From the NCBI RefSeq assembly GCF_019351405.1, contig NZ_JAHWZX010000012.1:32817-96816 (forward strand): a stretch of 64,000 bases of DNA. Reading direction: 5' to 3'. The stretch's first letter is position 1. Each line of letters begins with the position of its first letter. The stretch is from Stakelama flava (GTDB taxonomy: Bacteria; Pseudomonadota; Alphaproteobacteria; Sphingomonadales; Sphingomonadaceae). The position numbers were made by a program, and so were the translations under genes. The notes under the pieces were generated by a model, which worked only from the letters and a program-made list of their open reading frames with translations, made no database searches and had not been told where the DNA came from. This document shows positions 18,099 through 28,098 of the stretch, piece after piece.

Positions 18099-18764
18099 TT
18101 AAAAGACCGCTTCGACCAGCTTGGCGAACGCATCGGCACGGTGGCTCATGCCGTGCTTCTTCGCCGGGTCCATTTCGCCGAACGTTTCGGTCTCGCCCTG
18201 CGCCACGAACACGGGATCATAGCCAAAGCCCTTGTCGCCGCGCGGTGGCCAGGTGAGCGCGCCCTCTACGGTGCCTTCGAACCATTCGACATGGCCGTCG
18301 GGCCAGGCGAGCGCGAGCATGCACACGAAATGGGCTGACCGGCTGACGTCCGGCCCCTGTTCGGCGAGCTTGCCCTCAACCTTGCCCATGGCAAGATACC
18401 AGTCGCGCCCTGCCGGTCCTTCAACCGGCTGCCGTTCCGCCCAGTCGGCAGTATACACACCCGGCGCCCCCGCGAGTGCCTCTACGCACAGCCCGCTATC
18501 GTCTGCCAGTGCGGGCAGGCCCGACAAATCGGCGGCAGCCCGTGCCTTCAATTCGGCATTGGCGAAAAACGTCGTGCCGTTTTCCACCGGCACCGGCAGG
18601 TCCAGTTCGGCCGCCGATACGGGTTCGATGCCATAGGGTTTGAGCAGTTCGCGAATCTCGCGAACCTTGCCCTCATTATGGCTGGCGATGACCAGCTTTC
18701 CCGGCTCCAGCTTGCGGATCGCCTGGGGTGCGTCGCCGCCAATACCTTCGTCGGGACCGCTCAT
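18099..18764 (-). CDS. rdgB: RdgB/HAM1 non-canonical purine NTP pyrophosphatase
   Basis: A 221-aa XTP/dITP pyrophosphatase that removes deaminated purine nucleotides from the pool. The N-terminal [14 protein letters not shown] motif, the [21 protein letters not shown] core and the GFGYDPVF and MSHRADAF motifs are all present. Its ATG overlaps the rph stop codon by four bases, so rph and rdgB form a coupled pair, as in many Alphaproteobacteria. Confidence 0.93.
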   Translation of the reverse strand: MSGPDEGIGGDAPQAIRKLEPGKLVIASHNEGKVREIRELLKPYGIEPVSAAELDLPVPVENGTTFFANAELKARAAADLSGLPALADDSGLCVEALAGAPGVYTADWAERQPVEGPAGRDWYLAMGKVEGKLAEQGPDVSRSAHFVCMLALAWPDGHVEWFEGTVEGALTWPPRGDKGFGYDPVFVAQGETETFGEMDPAKKHGMSHRADAFAKLVEAVF

Positions 18765-19477
18765 GCTTCGACAGCCTTTAACTGCGCAGCGAAAATTTCG
18801 TTGCAGCCCATCCGTGCGAGGCGGAGCAGGCGGAGCAGCGCTTCCTCATCATAGGTTGCGCCTTCCGCCGTCGCCTGCGCCTCTGCGATATTGCCGTTCG
18901 ACAGCAGTACGAAATTGGCGTCTGCGTCGGCGTTCGAATCCTCATCATAATCAAGGTCGAGCACCGGCGTTCCCTGATAGATGCCGCAGCTTACCGCCGC
19001 GACCTGCTGCGTAATCGGATCGGTTTCGATGTCGCCGGCCGCCATCAGCTTGTTGACCGCCATTCGAAGCGCGACCCACGCGCCGGAGATAGAGGCGGTG
19101 CGCGTGCCGCCATCGGCCTGAATCACGTCGCAATCGAGCGTGATCTGCCGTTCGCCGAGCAGTTTGAGATCGGTGACGGCGCGCAAGGACCGCCCGATCA
19201 GCCGCTGAATTTCCTGCGTACGCCCCGACTGCTTCCCTCGCGCCGCCTCTCGGCTGCCGCGGGTATGGGTCGCACGCGGCAACATGCCGTATTCGGCCGT
19301 CACCCAGCCCTCGCCCTTGCCGCGCAGCCATGGCGGAATGCGTTCTTCGACGCTCGCGGTCACCAGCACCCTGGTATCGCCGAACCCGATCAGCACCGAC
19401 CCTTCGGCGTGGCGGGTGAAATTGGGTTCGATGGTGATGGGGCGCATCTCGTCTGCGCTGCGGCCGGATGGGCGCAT
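18761..19477 (-). CDS. rph: Ribonuclease PH
   Basis: A 238-aa phosphorolytic 3'-5' exoribonuclease for tRNA 3'-end maturation. It has the signature [17 protein letters not shown] (about residues 59-75), [16 protein letters not shown], and the [16 protein letters not shown] motif. ATG 19477 ([13 protein letters not shown]) is preceded by AAGGAG, which fixes the start; the open frame upstream is not used. First gene of the rph-rdgB operon. Confidence 0.94.
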   Translation of the reverse strand: MRPSGRSADEMRPITIEPNFTRHAEGSVLIGFGDTRVLVTASVEERIPPWLRGKGEGWVTAEYGMLPRATHTRGSREAARGKQSGRTQEIQRLIGRSLRAVTDLKLLGERQITLDCDVIQADGGTRTASISGAWVALRMAVNKLMAAGDIETDPITQQVAAVSCGIYQGTPVLDLDYDEDSNADADANFVLLSNGNIAEAQATAEGATYDEEALLRLLRLARMGCNEIFAAQLKAVEA

Positions 19478-19584
19478 GAAAAATTCTCCTTGGTCGGTTA
19501 TTTGATCGGGCACCTAGACCGCGAAGCCGCAACGCGCCAGTGTCGCGTGCCGATCCTTTTCGCATCGTATGAAAGCGTGTCCGC

Positions 19585-20082
19585 ATGAAAAGCCGTTCGT
19601 CGATCATCCTCGCCGCGCTCGCCGTCGCCGCCTGCGCCCGGACGCCCCAGCGACCAACCGGCATGGCGGCTGCCGCCCCCGAATCGATCACCTATGAAAC
19701 CGGTGCGTGTTTCGGCCGCTGCCCGGTCTATTCGGTCACGGTGCGAAGCGATGGCACCGGCACATTCGATGGAAAGCGCTTCACACAGGTAAGTGGAAGC
19801 CGCGATTTCACGCTGACGCCGACCGAATATGCCGCCTTTGCGAAGCGCCTTGTCCCGTATCGCCCGAACGGCGAACGGCTCTACAAACCCGGTCAGGCCA
19901 TATGCGCGAATTATGCGACGGACATGCGCAGCGTTGATGTCCGATGGAGTGGGGCAGGGGGAGGCGATCACCTGTACGTATATTTTGGCTGCGACCGGCA
20001 GAAGAACGCCGCGATGTTCGATGCCGTCGGCGGCGCAGTGGATGCCCTCCCGCTCGAATCGCTGATCGGCGCGCAACCTTGA
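19585..20082 (+). CDS. DUF6438-like lipoprotein
   Basis: A 165-aa predicted lipoprotein with the lipobox LAVAAC. The mature part carries TGACFGRCPVYSVTVRSDG at about residues 47-65, the signature of the DUF6438 family, and ends in a Cys-containing strand. Function unknown. It sits between the divergent rph promoter region and hrcA, 31 bp before hrcA, and could be transcribed with it. Confidence 0.7.
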   Translation: MKSRSSIILAALAVAACARTPQRPTGMAAAAPESITYETGACFGRCPVYSVTVRSDGTGTFDGKRFTQVSGSRDFTLTPTEYAAFAKRLVPYRPNGERLYKPGQAICANYATDMRSVDVRWSGAGGGDHLYVYFGCDRQKNAAMFDAVGGAVDALPLESLIGAQP

Positions 20083-20113
20083 GCCATAGCGGCAACGCGC
20101 TACATCACAGAAT

Positions 20114-21157
20114 ATGAGCGGCCCGCCGATCACAGAATTGTCCGATCGCGCGCGCGAGATTTTTCGCGCCACGGTGGAGGCGTATCTCGAATCGGGGCTT
20201 CCGGTCGGATCGCGCACTTTGTCGAAGCTGCCGGGCCTCAACCTGTCGCCCGCGTCGGTGCGCAATGTCATGCAGGATTTGGAAGAACTGGGCTTGCTCG
20301 CCGCGCCGCATACCAGCGCGGGGCGGATGCCGACCGATTTCGGGCTGCGCCTGTTCGTCGACGGCATGATGCATGCGATGGAGCCAAGCAGCGAGGAACG
20401 CGCAGCGATCGAGGCGCGGGCAGGTGCGGCCGGATCGATCGAGGAAGCGCTTTCGAACACCACCGCCGCGCTGTCCGGCCTGTCGGCGTGCGCAGGCATG
20501 GTGATGGTGCCCAAGCGCGAACTGGTGCTTCGCCAGTTCAGTTTCGTGCCGCTCAGCCATGACAAGGCGCTGGCGGTGCTGGTGGGGGAGGATGGTTCGG
20601 TCGAAAACCGCGTCGTAGACCTTCCCCCCGGCATGACCGGTTCGTCACTGGTCGAGGCGGGAAACTACCTCACCGCCGCGCTGTCGGGGGCGACGCTTGC
20701 CGAGGCGCGCGATCGGATCACCCGGCAGATCGAAGTGGAGCGCAACGCGCTCGACGTCTCGGCGCGCGACTTGGTCGAACGCGGCATCGCGACCTGGACG
20801 CAGGATGGCGAGGATCGTCCCGTGCTCATCGTGCGGGGCCAGGCGCGCCTGCTCGACGAAGCGGCGAGCGACGACCTTGAACGCGTGCGCCAGCTTCTCG
20901 ACGAACTTGAAGGCAAGCGGGAAATCGCCCGCCTGCTCGACAGCGCGCGCGAGGGGGAAGCGGCGCGAATCTTCATCGGTTCGGAAAACAAGCTGTTCGC
21001 GCTTTCCGGATCGTCGGTGATCGCAAAGCCGGTTCGCGCGTTGGATGGAAGCGTCGTCGGTGTCGTCGGCGTCATCGGCCCGACACGGTTGAACTACGCG
21101 CGGGTCGTCCCCATGGTGGATTTCACCGCGGCGACGGTGGCCCGATTGCTGGGCTAG
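20114..21157 (+). CDS. hrcA: Heat-inducible transcription repressor HrcA
   Basis: A 347-aa repressor. The N-terminal winged helix (about 1-75) includes LSDRAREIFRATVEAYLESG and the recognition stretch SPASVRNVMQDLEELGLL, followed by HTSAGRMPTDFGLR. The C-terminal HrcA domain extends to about residue 340 and ends with a GPTRLNYARVVPMVD motif. HrcA represses groESL/dnaK-type operons at CIRCE elements. I see no TTAGCACTC-type CIRCE site just upstream. grpE follows by 23 bp, the usual alphaproteobacterial arrangement. Confidence 0.93.
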   Translation: MSGPPITELSDRAREIFRATVEAYLESGLPVGSRTLSKLPGLNLSPASVRNVMQDLEELGLLAAPHTSAGRMPTDFGLRLFVDGMMHAMEPSSEERAAIEARAGAAGSIEEALSNTTAALSGLSACAGMVMVPKRELVLRQFSFVPLSHDKALAVLVGEDGSVENRVVDLPPGMTGSSLVEAGNYLTAALSGATLAEARDRITRQIEVERNALDVSARDLVERGIATWTQDGEDRPVLIVRGQARLLDEAASDDLERVRQLLDELEGKREIARLLDSAREGEAARIFIGSENKLFALSGSSVIAKPVRALDGSVVGVVGVIGPTRLNYARVVPMVDFTAATVARLLG

Positions 21158-21180
21158 CCGCACCAGAAAAAGAACAGGAA

Positions 21181-21753
21181 ATGATGAGCGAGAAAGACCA
21201 GACCGGACCCGGCGAAACGGGCGAGGATCTCCGCGAGGAAACGGCGGAAGCCGCCCCCGAACTTGCCGAACACGATACGGCCAATGCCCGCGTCGCCGAG
21301 CTTGAGAAAAAGCTGGAGGAGGCGAACGCCGCGACGCTGTACGCGCAGGCGGAAATGCAGAATATCCGCCGCCGCGCGGAAAAGGAGGCGAAGGACGCGC
21401 GTGCCTATGCCGTCACGCAATTCGCGCGCGACGTACTGTCGGTGGCCGACAATCTGTCGCGCGCGCTGGGTGCGATTCCCGGCGATCTTCGCGAAGACGA
21501 CAAGATGAAGGGGCTGGTGACGGGCCTTGAAGCCACGGGGCGCGAATTCGAAACAGTCTTCACCCGTCACGGCATCGCGAAGATCACCGCGATGGGCGAA
21601 CAGCTCGATCCCAATCGGCATCAGGCGATGATGGAAGTTCCCAGCGAAGAGGCCGAACCCGGCACCATCGTTCAGGAAATCCAGACCGGCTATATGATCA
21701 ACGACCGGTTATTGCGCCCCGCGCTGGTGGGTGTGGCGAAAAAGCCGGAATAG
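21181..21753 (+). CDS. grpE: GrpE nucleotide-exchange factor
   Basis: A 190-aa co-chaperone for DnaK. It has an acidic N-terminus, a long coiled-coil helix (about 35-85, ARVAELEKKLEEANAATLYA), and a C-terminal beta-wing domain with the HQAMMEVPSEEAEPGTIVQE signature (about 142-161). An AGGAAATG context precedes the start. dnaK and dnaJ are not in this window, so the chaperone set is split. Confidence 0.93.
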   Translation: MMSEKDQTGPGETGEDLREETAEAAPELAEHDTANARVAELEKKLEEANAATLYAQAEMQNIRRRAEKEAKDARAYAVTQFARDVLSVADNLSRALGAIPGDLREDDKMKGLVTGLEATGREFETVFTRHGIAKITAMGEQLDPNRHQAMMEVPSEEAEPGTIVQEIQTGYMINDRLLRPALVGVAKKPE

Positions 21754-21840
21754 CCAACACTCGGCACGGGCGCGGTTTCATCGTCGCGCCTTGCCTGTGA
21801 CGGGGTGACGCGGGCGCGGCTGCTTCCTATGTTCGCCGGC

Positions 21841-24594
21841 ATGTCCGCCCGCATCGCATCGATCCCCGACCGTCGCGCAATTATCGACCGACGGGCGCTT
21901 GCCGAACAGCTTGGCGCGCTGGACGGGACCGATACGGCAAAGCTGCGTCTTGCCACGACAGGCATATTGAAGGAGGCGATCGCCCGCGGCCGCGCGGAGA
22001 TCGAGCGCCGCCTGCTCGCAAGACCGTCGGCGGGCCTGTCCTGTGCTGCATCGGGCGCCTTCCTGATCGATCAGGTGCTCCGCCTGTTATGGGATTTTAC
22101 GCTGCAAAGGCTGTATCCCAACAACCATCCGACCGCTGCCGAACGCATGGTGTTGATCGCGGTCGGCGGCTATGGCCGCGGCGAAATGGCGCCGCATTCG
22201 GATGTCGATATCGGGTTCCTTACGCCCTGGAAGCAGACGGCGTGGAGCGAGCAGATCATCGAATCAATGCTCTATTCGCTATGGGATATGGGGCTGAAGG
22301 TCGGCCACTCGTCGCGTTCGCTCGACGAAATGGTGCGGCAGGCGAAAGCCGATGTAACGATCCGTACCAGCCTGATCGAAGCGCGTTATATCTGGGGCGA
22401 CACGGCCTTGTATGACGAAGCCGCACACCGGTTCCGCAGCGAGGTGCAGGCCGATACCGCGCGCCAGTTCATCGCCGACAAGCTGGCCGAACGCGATGCC
22501 CGGCACAAGAAGATGGGCGACAGCCGCTATGTCGTAGAACCCAATGTGAAGGAGGGCAAGGGCGGGCTTCGCGACCTGCAGACGCTGTTCTGGATCGGTA
22601 AATACGCGCATAATGTCCGCCGCGCCGCCGATCTGGTCGAGGCCGGGCTGTTCACGGCCCATGAATACCGCCAGTTCAACCGTGCCGAGAATTTCCTCTG
22701 GGCGGTGCGCTGCCACCTGCACGTCATCACCGGCCGTGCCGAGGATCGGCTTACGTTCGACGTGCAGCCCGAAATTGCCGAGCGGATGAACTATGCCGAC
22801 CGGCCGGGCAAATCGAAGGTCGAACGCTTCATGCAGTTCTACTTTCTTCAGGCAAAGCGCGTGGGCGATCTGACCGGCCTGTTCCTTGCGCATCTGGATG
22901 AAAAATACGCCGCGCGCGGGCGTCGGTTCGGGCTTCCGACGATTCGGCGTAGCCCCAAAAAGCTCGACGGCTTCGTGCTCGATCGCGGGCGGCTGGCGCT
23001 GCCGTCGGACGATTTCTTCGCTGACGACCCGATTCGCCTGATTCAGATGTTCCAGCTTGCCGACAGGCATGGGCTGGAAATCCACCCGCTCGCAATGCGC
23101 GCTGCCTCGCGTGATGCAAAGCTGGTCGATGAAACGCGCTGCGACAAGCGTGCCAATGCGCTGTTCCTCGACGTGCTTACCTCGCCGCGCGATCCCGAAA
23201 CGGTGCTTCGCTGGATGAACGAAGCCGGGGTGTTCGGCCGCTTCATGCCTGATTTCGGGCGCGTCGTCGCGCAGATGCAGTTCGACATGTACCACCATTA
23301 TACGGTGGACGAACACACGATCCGCGCGATCGGGCTGCTCAGTAAAATCGAACATGGCGCGCTGGCGGAGGATCATCCGCTGGTCACCGCGATCCTTCCC
23401 AATGTCGCGGCGCGCCGTGCGCTGTATGTCGCGGTGCTGCTGCACGACATCGCGAAGGGCAGGGGCGGCGACCATTCGGTGCTGGGGGCGGAGGTCGCGC
23501 AGAAACTGTGCCCGCGTCTGGGCCTGACTCCCGGCGAAACCGAAACCGTTGCCTGGCTGGTGCGCTATCACCTGCTGATGTCGGCGACCGCGTTCAAGCG
23601 CGACCTTGCCGATTTCAAGACGATCCTCGATTTCGCCGAACAGGTGCAAAGCCCGCAGCGGCTGATGATGCTGCTGGTGCTCACCACCGTCGATATCCGC
23701 GCAGTCGGCCCCGGCATCTGGAACGGGTGGAAGCGCCAGCTTCTCACCAACCTTTACGAATCGGCGGAGGAGGTGCTTCGGCTGGGCCATAAGCAGAAGG
23801 GCCGCGACGAGCGCATCGCCGCCAAACAGGACGATGTCGCCGAAGCGCTGGGCTGGGGCGAGGAGGCCATGGCGGCCTTTACCGCCGACATGCCCGATAC
23901 CTACTGGATCGCGGAGCCGGTGGACGTGATCGCCGAAAATGCGCGGATGATCGATGCGGCCGACGATGAAGAACGGCTGTCAATCGGGGCGCAGGTCTAT
24001 CCCGATCAGGACGCGACGTTGATCACCGTGCACTGCGCCGATCATCCCGGTATCTTTTATCGAATCGCGGGCGCGATCCATGCCGCGGGCGGCAACATCA
24101 TCGATGCGCGCATCCATACCTCGCGCACCGGTCAGGCACTCGACAATTTCCTGGTGCAGGACCCGCTGGGCAATCCGTTCGACGATCCGAATCAACTCGA
24201 CCGGCTGAAGGATGCGATTCGCGAGGCGCTGTCCAACCGCGCCAAAATGGCCGAGCGGCTGAAACGCAAATCGCTGCCGCGCCTGCGCGCCGAAGCGTTC
24301 GAGATTCAATCGAACGTGTTCATCGACAACAACGCCTCGAACCGCTTTACCGTGATAGAAGTGAATGCCCGCGACAAACCGGCGCTGCTCCATCATCTGG
24401 CACAGGCGCTGTTCCAGTCGAAGATCACGCTGCATTCGGCGCACATCGCCACCTATGGCGAGCGCGCGGTGGATACCTTTTACGTAACCGATCTTCTGGG
24501 CGACAAGGTCATCAGCAACACGCGCCTCGCCTCCCTGGAACGCCGCCTTCTCGAAGCCGCCGATCAGGAGGAGGAAAAGCGCGAGGCGGCGTAA
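21841..24594 (+). CDS. glnD: Bifunctional [PII] uridylyltransferase/uridylyl-removing enzyme
   Basis: A GlnD of about 917 aa that senses glutamine and (de)uridylylates PII. Domains in order: nucleotidyltransferase (GGYGRGEMAPHSDVDIGFL, about residues 101-119), GlnD PII-UTase linker, HD phosphohydrolase (the LLHDIAKGRGGDHSVLG motif near 525-541), and two C-terminal ACT domains (about 715-800 and 830-905). Length is standard. ATG 21841 (MSARIASIP), ATG 21829 or GTG 21805 are possible starts; none has a good Shine-Dalgarno sequence. Confidence 0.94.
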   Translation: MSARIASIPDRRAIIDRRALAEQLGALDGTDTAKLRLATTGILKEAIARGRAEIERRLLARPSAGLSCAASGAFLIDQVLRLLWDFTLQRLYPNNHPTAAERMVLIAVGGYGRGEMAPHSDVDIGFLTPWKQTAWSEQIIESMLYSLWDMGLKVGHSSRSLDEMVRQAKADVTIRTSLIEARYIWGDTALYDEAAHRFRSEVQADTARQFIADKLAERDARHKKMGDSRYVVEPNVKEGKGGLRDLQTLFWIGKYAHNVRRAADLVEAGLFTAHEYRQFNRAENFLWAVRCHLHVITGRAEDRLTFDVQPEIAERMNYADRPGKSKVERFMQFYFLQAKRVGDLTGLFLAHLDEKYAARGRRFGLPTIRRSPKKLDGFVLDRGRLALPSDDFFADDPIRLIQMFQLADRHGLEIHPLAMRAASRDAKLVDETRCDKRANALFLDVLTSPRDPETVLRWMNEAGVFGRFMPDFGRVVAQMQFDMYHHYTVDEHTIRAIGLLSKIEHGALAEDHPLVTAILPNVAARRALYVAVLLHDIAKGRGGDHSVLGAEVAQKLCPRLGLTPGETETVAWLVRYHLLMSATAFKRDLADFKTILDFAEQVQSPQRLMMLLVLTTVDIRAVGPGIWNGWKRQLLTNLYESAEEVLRLGHKQKGRDERIAAKQDDVAEALGWGEEAMAAFTADMPDTYWIAEPVDVIAENARMIDAADDEERLSIGAQVYPDQDATLITVHCADHPGIFYRIAGAIHAAGGNIIDARIHTSRTGQALDNFLVQDPLGNPFDDPNQLDRLKDAIREALSNRAKMAERLKRKSLPRLRAEAFEIQSNVFIDNNASNRFTVIEVNARDKPALLHHLAQALFQSKITLHSAHIATYGERAVDTFYVTDLLGDKVISNTRLASLERRLLEAADQEEEKREAA

Positions 24595-25017
24595 CTTCGC
24601 ACTTTTCGCGTAAATCGTAAAAGAAAGTTATGCCGAAGCGAAACGGGGTTGCGCGCGTAGGGCAGGGGTTCTTTCGACGCCGAGAAAGAACGCCGCCGAT
24701 ATCGCAGAAAGGGAGGTTGTAGGACAGCGCCACCACGACCGTCACCCCAGCGAAGGCTGGGGTCTATCGCTTTCTCCGCAAACGAAACAGCTTGAGACTC
24801 CAGTTATGGATGAGTTTCGGGTCGGATCGTCTCCCAGACTATTCTTGCACATACGGGGTATGCGCAACCCGATGCTTCTGCGCTGGCATGGCGGTTGAGG
24901 GCACGCAGCTCTGGCAGAATCAAAGGCGCAGGCAATTATAACAACATGCGCTAACGATGAATATCTGGCTCGTCAGCCGAGCTGATTGCAACAAGCCGTC
25001 AGCTGATAAGGGCGGAA
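24595..25017. other. 423-bp gap without a gene
   Basis: No open frame in this stretch has convincing coding character, and base composition is lower in GC than the flanking genes. A REP-like hairpin lies at 24740-24766. No tRNA and no T-tailed terminator was found. Confidence 0.5.
24740..24766. repeat. REP-like hairpin, single arm
   Basis: CGTCACCCCAGCGAAGGCTG plus GGGTCTA forms an 18-nt CCCCAGCGAAGGCTGGGG hairpin after a CGTCA lead. This is the layout of one arm of the family seen at 17996, 27931 and 33369. A second arm is not recognisable nearby, so this is probably a degenerate or solo copy. Confidence 0.5.
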
Positions 25018-25434
25018 TCAATCGACCTGCGGCGCCGCCATCGGCCCGCTTTTCAGGAAACTGATAGTAGCGCCTTTTGCATGGTCTTTCTGCCTGTAAA
25101 CCCGCGCATCCTTTGCATAGGCGATCGAAAGCTTGCCGGGCGCCGTCCAGACCACGCTGGTCCAGATCGCGCCCTGCGCACCGCGTGTCGCGGCACCATG
25201 ATCAGTGTCCGCGACAAATACTTCCTTTACCGCGGACTGTGCCTCGCTTGCCCGCCCCACGCGCACGACGGTGGCGTAGTCAGTGGTGGCGCCACAGTTT
25301 CGAACCAGCGTTGCCGCGTAGCGATCGCTACCCGGATCCCGCGCAACCTGCTGCACATCGTTCGAACATAGCGCATCCTGGGTGCAGCCTGTCACGCCGA
25401 AGAGCAGGGGGCAGAAGAGCAAAAGCGCTTTCAT
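25018..25434 (-). CDS. Hypothetical lipoprotein, 138 aa
   Basis: Starting at MKALLLFCPLLFGVTGCTQD gives a clean lipoprotein signal with lipobox GVTGC. The mature part begins with a Cys-containing motif (DALCSNDVQQ) and a region reading RYAATLVRNCGATTDYATVV, resembling small exported proteins of unknown function found widely in Proteobacteria. A GAAGAG Shine-Dalgarno sequence precedes ATG 25434. Located just downstream of the antiporter gene on the same strand. Confidence 0.65.
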   Translation of the reverse strand: MKALLLFCPLLFGVTGCTQDALCSNDVQQVARDPGSDRYAATLVRNCGATTDYATVVRVGRASEAQSAVKEVFVADTDHGAATRGAQGAIWTSVVWTAPGKLSIAYAKDARVYRQKDHAKGATISFLKSGPMAAPQVD

Positions 25435-25474
25435 TGGCTCTTCTCGCAATCGATCTGCCGCAACCTGCCAACCC

Positions 25475-27394
25475 TCACCCCGGCAATTCCCCCTTGGGGC
25501 CGGCGGTCTTTACGCTCCCTTCGGCTTCCGCCCTGGCTTCGGCTTTTGCGTCCGCTTTGCTCTTCGCCGCCTTTGCCTCGCTGGCGCGTGCTTCGTTGCG
25601 GGCGGCTTTTTCATGTTCGGGTTCGGGGGGAAGGAAGCTGATTACGACATCGTCTTCCTCGACATAGGGTTTCTGTTCGGCGGCGAAGAATTCCAGTTCG
25701 CCGTCCTCGTGCCGCACCGCGATCGGTTCGCCGCCCTGCGGAAGCCGGTCGCGATAATCGGCGAAGGTGAATTTTTCGGTGATCCGCGTCTTGCCGAAGG
25801 TCCATCCCTCCGCCTGAAGCCGCTGTAGCTCCTCGATCGTGCGCTTGCTGTCGAGCAGCACGCGCCCACGCGGCGAGACACCGCCCCGGCTGGTATCTGC
25901 GGCGGCGGTCTGGGTCATCAGTTCGAAACCGATCTCAGGGCCGAGATCGGCGCAGATCAGCGAATTATACGCATCATTGTCCGAAGCGACCAGCGCCTGC
26001 TGAAACTGGCCGAGGTCTATGTGATCCTGCGTGACTTCGTCCAATATGTCGCCGCGATAGACGTTCAGGTCCTGCCGCCGCGGCCCTCGCAGCGCAAAGG
26101 TCGAACTGTCGGCGATTGTCACCGGATAGCCCAGCTCTTTCAGATATACGCCGAACGCGGTGGTCCAGTCGTTCGCGCCGACGATCAGCACGCCGTCGCC
26201 CTTGCCGCGATCGATTCCCAGCCGCCTGGCGAACTGGCGCGCCGAAAATCCGTGCGCCATGATCGTCACCACCACCACGCCGAAGCTGAGCGGCACCAGC
26301 GCTTCGGCGTCGGGCACGCCATATTGTTGCAGGCGGATCGCGAACAGGCCGGTGATCGCGACCGCGACGATGCCGCGCGGCGCGATCCATGCGACGAAGA
26401 ACCGTTCGCGCCACGGCATGGACGATCCGAACAGACTGACCAGTACAGTGAGCGGCCGGACGAGGAACAGCAGCAGCACCAGGAAGATCACGAAGCGCGC
26501 GCGGAATTCGGACATGGTTTGCCAGTCGAGCGACGCCGACAGGATGATGAACACGCCCGAAATCAGAAGGACGGTCAGATCCTCCTTGAACCGCCGCAGC
26601 ACGCGCGTCGAATGCACCGGCCGATTGGCCATCACCACGCCCATCAGCGTGACCGTGACCAGCCCGGTTTCATGTTTGATGATGTCCGCGATCACGAAGC
26701 CTGCGATCACCACGATCAGCAGCACCGGCGATTTCAGAAATTCGGGTACATAGCCGCGCGGGAACAGCCAAGTGATCGCAAAGCCGAGTGCAACGCCCAG
26801 CGCGCCCGCCACTGTCGTCGCCGCGAGCACGTCGAGCGTTACCGACAGCAATCCTGTGTCGGGGCCTTCATAGGTGATATAGCCATAGATCGCGACGGCC
26901 AGCAGCGCGCCGATCGGATCGTTGACGATCCCTTCCCAGCGCAGCGTGTCGGACACCCGGTTGGGCAGATGCAGCGTGCGCAGCATCGGACCGATGACCG
27001 TCGGCCCCGTCACGACCAGGATGCCGCCGAACAGCATCGATACTTCCCATGACAGCCCCGCCGCCCAGTGCGCCGACCACGCCCCGAGCAGCCAGCCCAG
27101 CGGCACGCCGATCAGCACCAGCCGCAGCACCGGATTGCCCGCATGGCGCAGGTCGCGGAAATTGAGGCTGAGCCCGCCTTCGAACAGGATGACCGCGACC
27201 GCCAGCTTGATGATCGGTTCCTGCAACGGGCCAAGGTCGCGTTCGGGCACGATGATGCCCAGCACGGGACCGGCGATGACGCCCGCGATCAGCATCAGCG
27301 CGATCGCCGGACGCCCGGTGCGCCAGGCCACCCATTGCGCGCCGATGCCGATAATGCCGATCAGCGCCAGCTTTACGAGAAGCGAATCAATCAT
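25475..27394 (-). CDS. CPA-type Na+/H+ antiporter with C-terminal RCK/TrkA-N-like domain
   Basis: A 639-aa membrane transporter: about 12-13 hydrophobic segments over residues 1-395 with NhaP-like exchanger features, followed by a nucleotide-binding domain starting near residue 400 (GVLIVGANDWTTAFGVYLKE, a Rossmann Gly motif). The C-terminus (about 600-639) is a highly charged Ala/Lys/Glu-rich tail, probably disordered. Such proteins exchange Na+ or K+ for protons across the inner membrane. The ion is not deducible from the sequence alone. Confidence 0.85.
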   Translation of the reverse strand: MIDSLLVKLALIGIIGIGAQWVAWRTGRPAIALMLIAGVIAGPVLGIIVPERDLGPLQEPIIKLAVAVILFEGGLSLNFRDLRHAGNPVLRLVLIGVPLGWLLGAWSAHWAAGLSWEVSMLFGGILVVTGPTVIGPMLRTLHLPNRVSDTLRWEGIVNDPIGALLAVAIYGYITYEGPDTGLLSVTLDVLAATTVAGALGVALGFAITWLFPRGYVPEFLKSPVLLIVVIAGFVIADIIKHETGLVTVTLMGVVMANRPVHSTRVLRRFKEDLTVLLISGVFIILSASLDWQTMSEFRARFVIFLVLLLFLVRPLTVLVSLFGSSMPWRERFFVAWIAPRGIVAVAITGLFAIRLQQYGVPDAEALVPLSFGVVVVTIMAHGFSARQFARRLGIDRGKGDGVLIVGANDWTTAFGVYLKELGYPVTIADSSTFALRGPRRQDLNVYRGDILDEVTQDHIDLGQFQQALVASDNDAYNSLICADLGPEIGFELMTQTAAADTSRGGVSPRGRVLLDSKRTIEELQRLQAEGWTFGKTRITEKFTFADYRDRLPQGGEPIAVRHEDGELEFFAAEQKPYVEEDDVVISFLPPEPEHEKAARNEARASEAKAAKSKADAKAEARAEAEGSVKTAGPKGELPG

Positions 27395-27483
27395 GCATCA
27401 CCGGCGGTAGCAGAGCGGGGCGATGGACGATAACGAACTTTGTGCTATGAGACAGCGTCTGCAACGGTCGGGGATTACTCGCC

Positions 27484-27879
27484 ATGACGGTTCTGGGCAT
27501 TGGAGGGTTGTTCTTTCGTGCGCGCGATCCGGACGCGCTGGGGACATGGTATCGCGAAACGCTGGGCATCGGCGCTGGTTGCAGCGCGGATGGCGCACCG
27601 GCGGGCGGCGCGGGCGATGAATGGTACTGGATGACGCGCGGCGGGCCGGTGGTGTTCGCGCAGTTCGCCGCCGACAGCGACTATTTCGCGGCCGACAAAG
27701 CGTTCCTGCTGAACCTGCGGGTTTCCGACCTGGCGAGGATGTGCGAGCGACTGGCCGCACTGGGCGTCGCCATCGAAACGCGGGCCGAATGGGACAGCCC
27801 CGAAACCGGCCGGTTTGCGCGCATCCACGATCCCGAAGGCAATCCGGTCGAATTGTGGGAACCGCCTGCCGACCGATGA
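27484..27879 (+). CDS. VOC-family (glyoxalase/bleomycin-resistance-like) protein
   Basis: A 131-aa single VOC domain with the paired beta-alpha-beta-beta-beta layout: GIGGLFFRARDPDALGTWYR at the N-terminus and IHDPEGNPVELWEPP at the C-terminus, where the metal-binding Glu normally lies. No specific substrate can be assigned. It is divergent from the antiporter gene and followed by a REP-like element. Confidence 0.85.
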   Translation: MTVLGIGGLFFRARDPDALGTWYRETLGIGAGCSADGAPAGGAGDEWYWMTRGGPVVFAQFAADSDYFAADKAFLLNLRVSDLARMCERLAALGVAIETRAEWDSPETGRFARIHDPEGNPVELWEPPADR

Positions 27880-27930
27880 GCGCGATCCGGGGGCGTCATG
27901 CCAAGGTGCAGTCAGCATGACTGACTATGG

Positions 27931-28027
27931 CGTCATCGCGAGAAGCGCAGCGACGCGGCGATCCAGCGACCATCGGTTTATACGCGCATAGCTGGATTGC
28001 GCGCGCCTTCGTCGGCTCGCGATCACG
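27931..28027. repeat. REP-like inverted repeat, copy 2
   Basis: Two 36-nt arms in inverted orientation: 27931-27966 (CGTCATCGCGAG...GATCCAG) and 27992-28027 (CTGGATTGC...CTCGCGATCACG), separated by 25 bp. The arms share the outer CGT-ATCGCGAG and inner ATCCAG ends and diverge in the middle. It lies in the gap downstream of the VOC gene. Confidence 0.7.
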
Positions 28028-28098
28028 ATAACGCCATGGGTTCTGCTCTAATTACACGGCTTCATGTCCTGTTTACCGCTTCGCCCGATAATCAGGGC

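Noticed and set aside
22279..23790. Long open frame antisense to glnD
   Set aside because: Same effect: 503 residues of Arg/His/Gln-rich composition with no domain, fully inside glnD.
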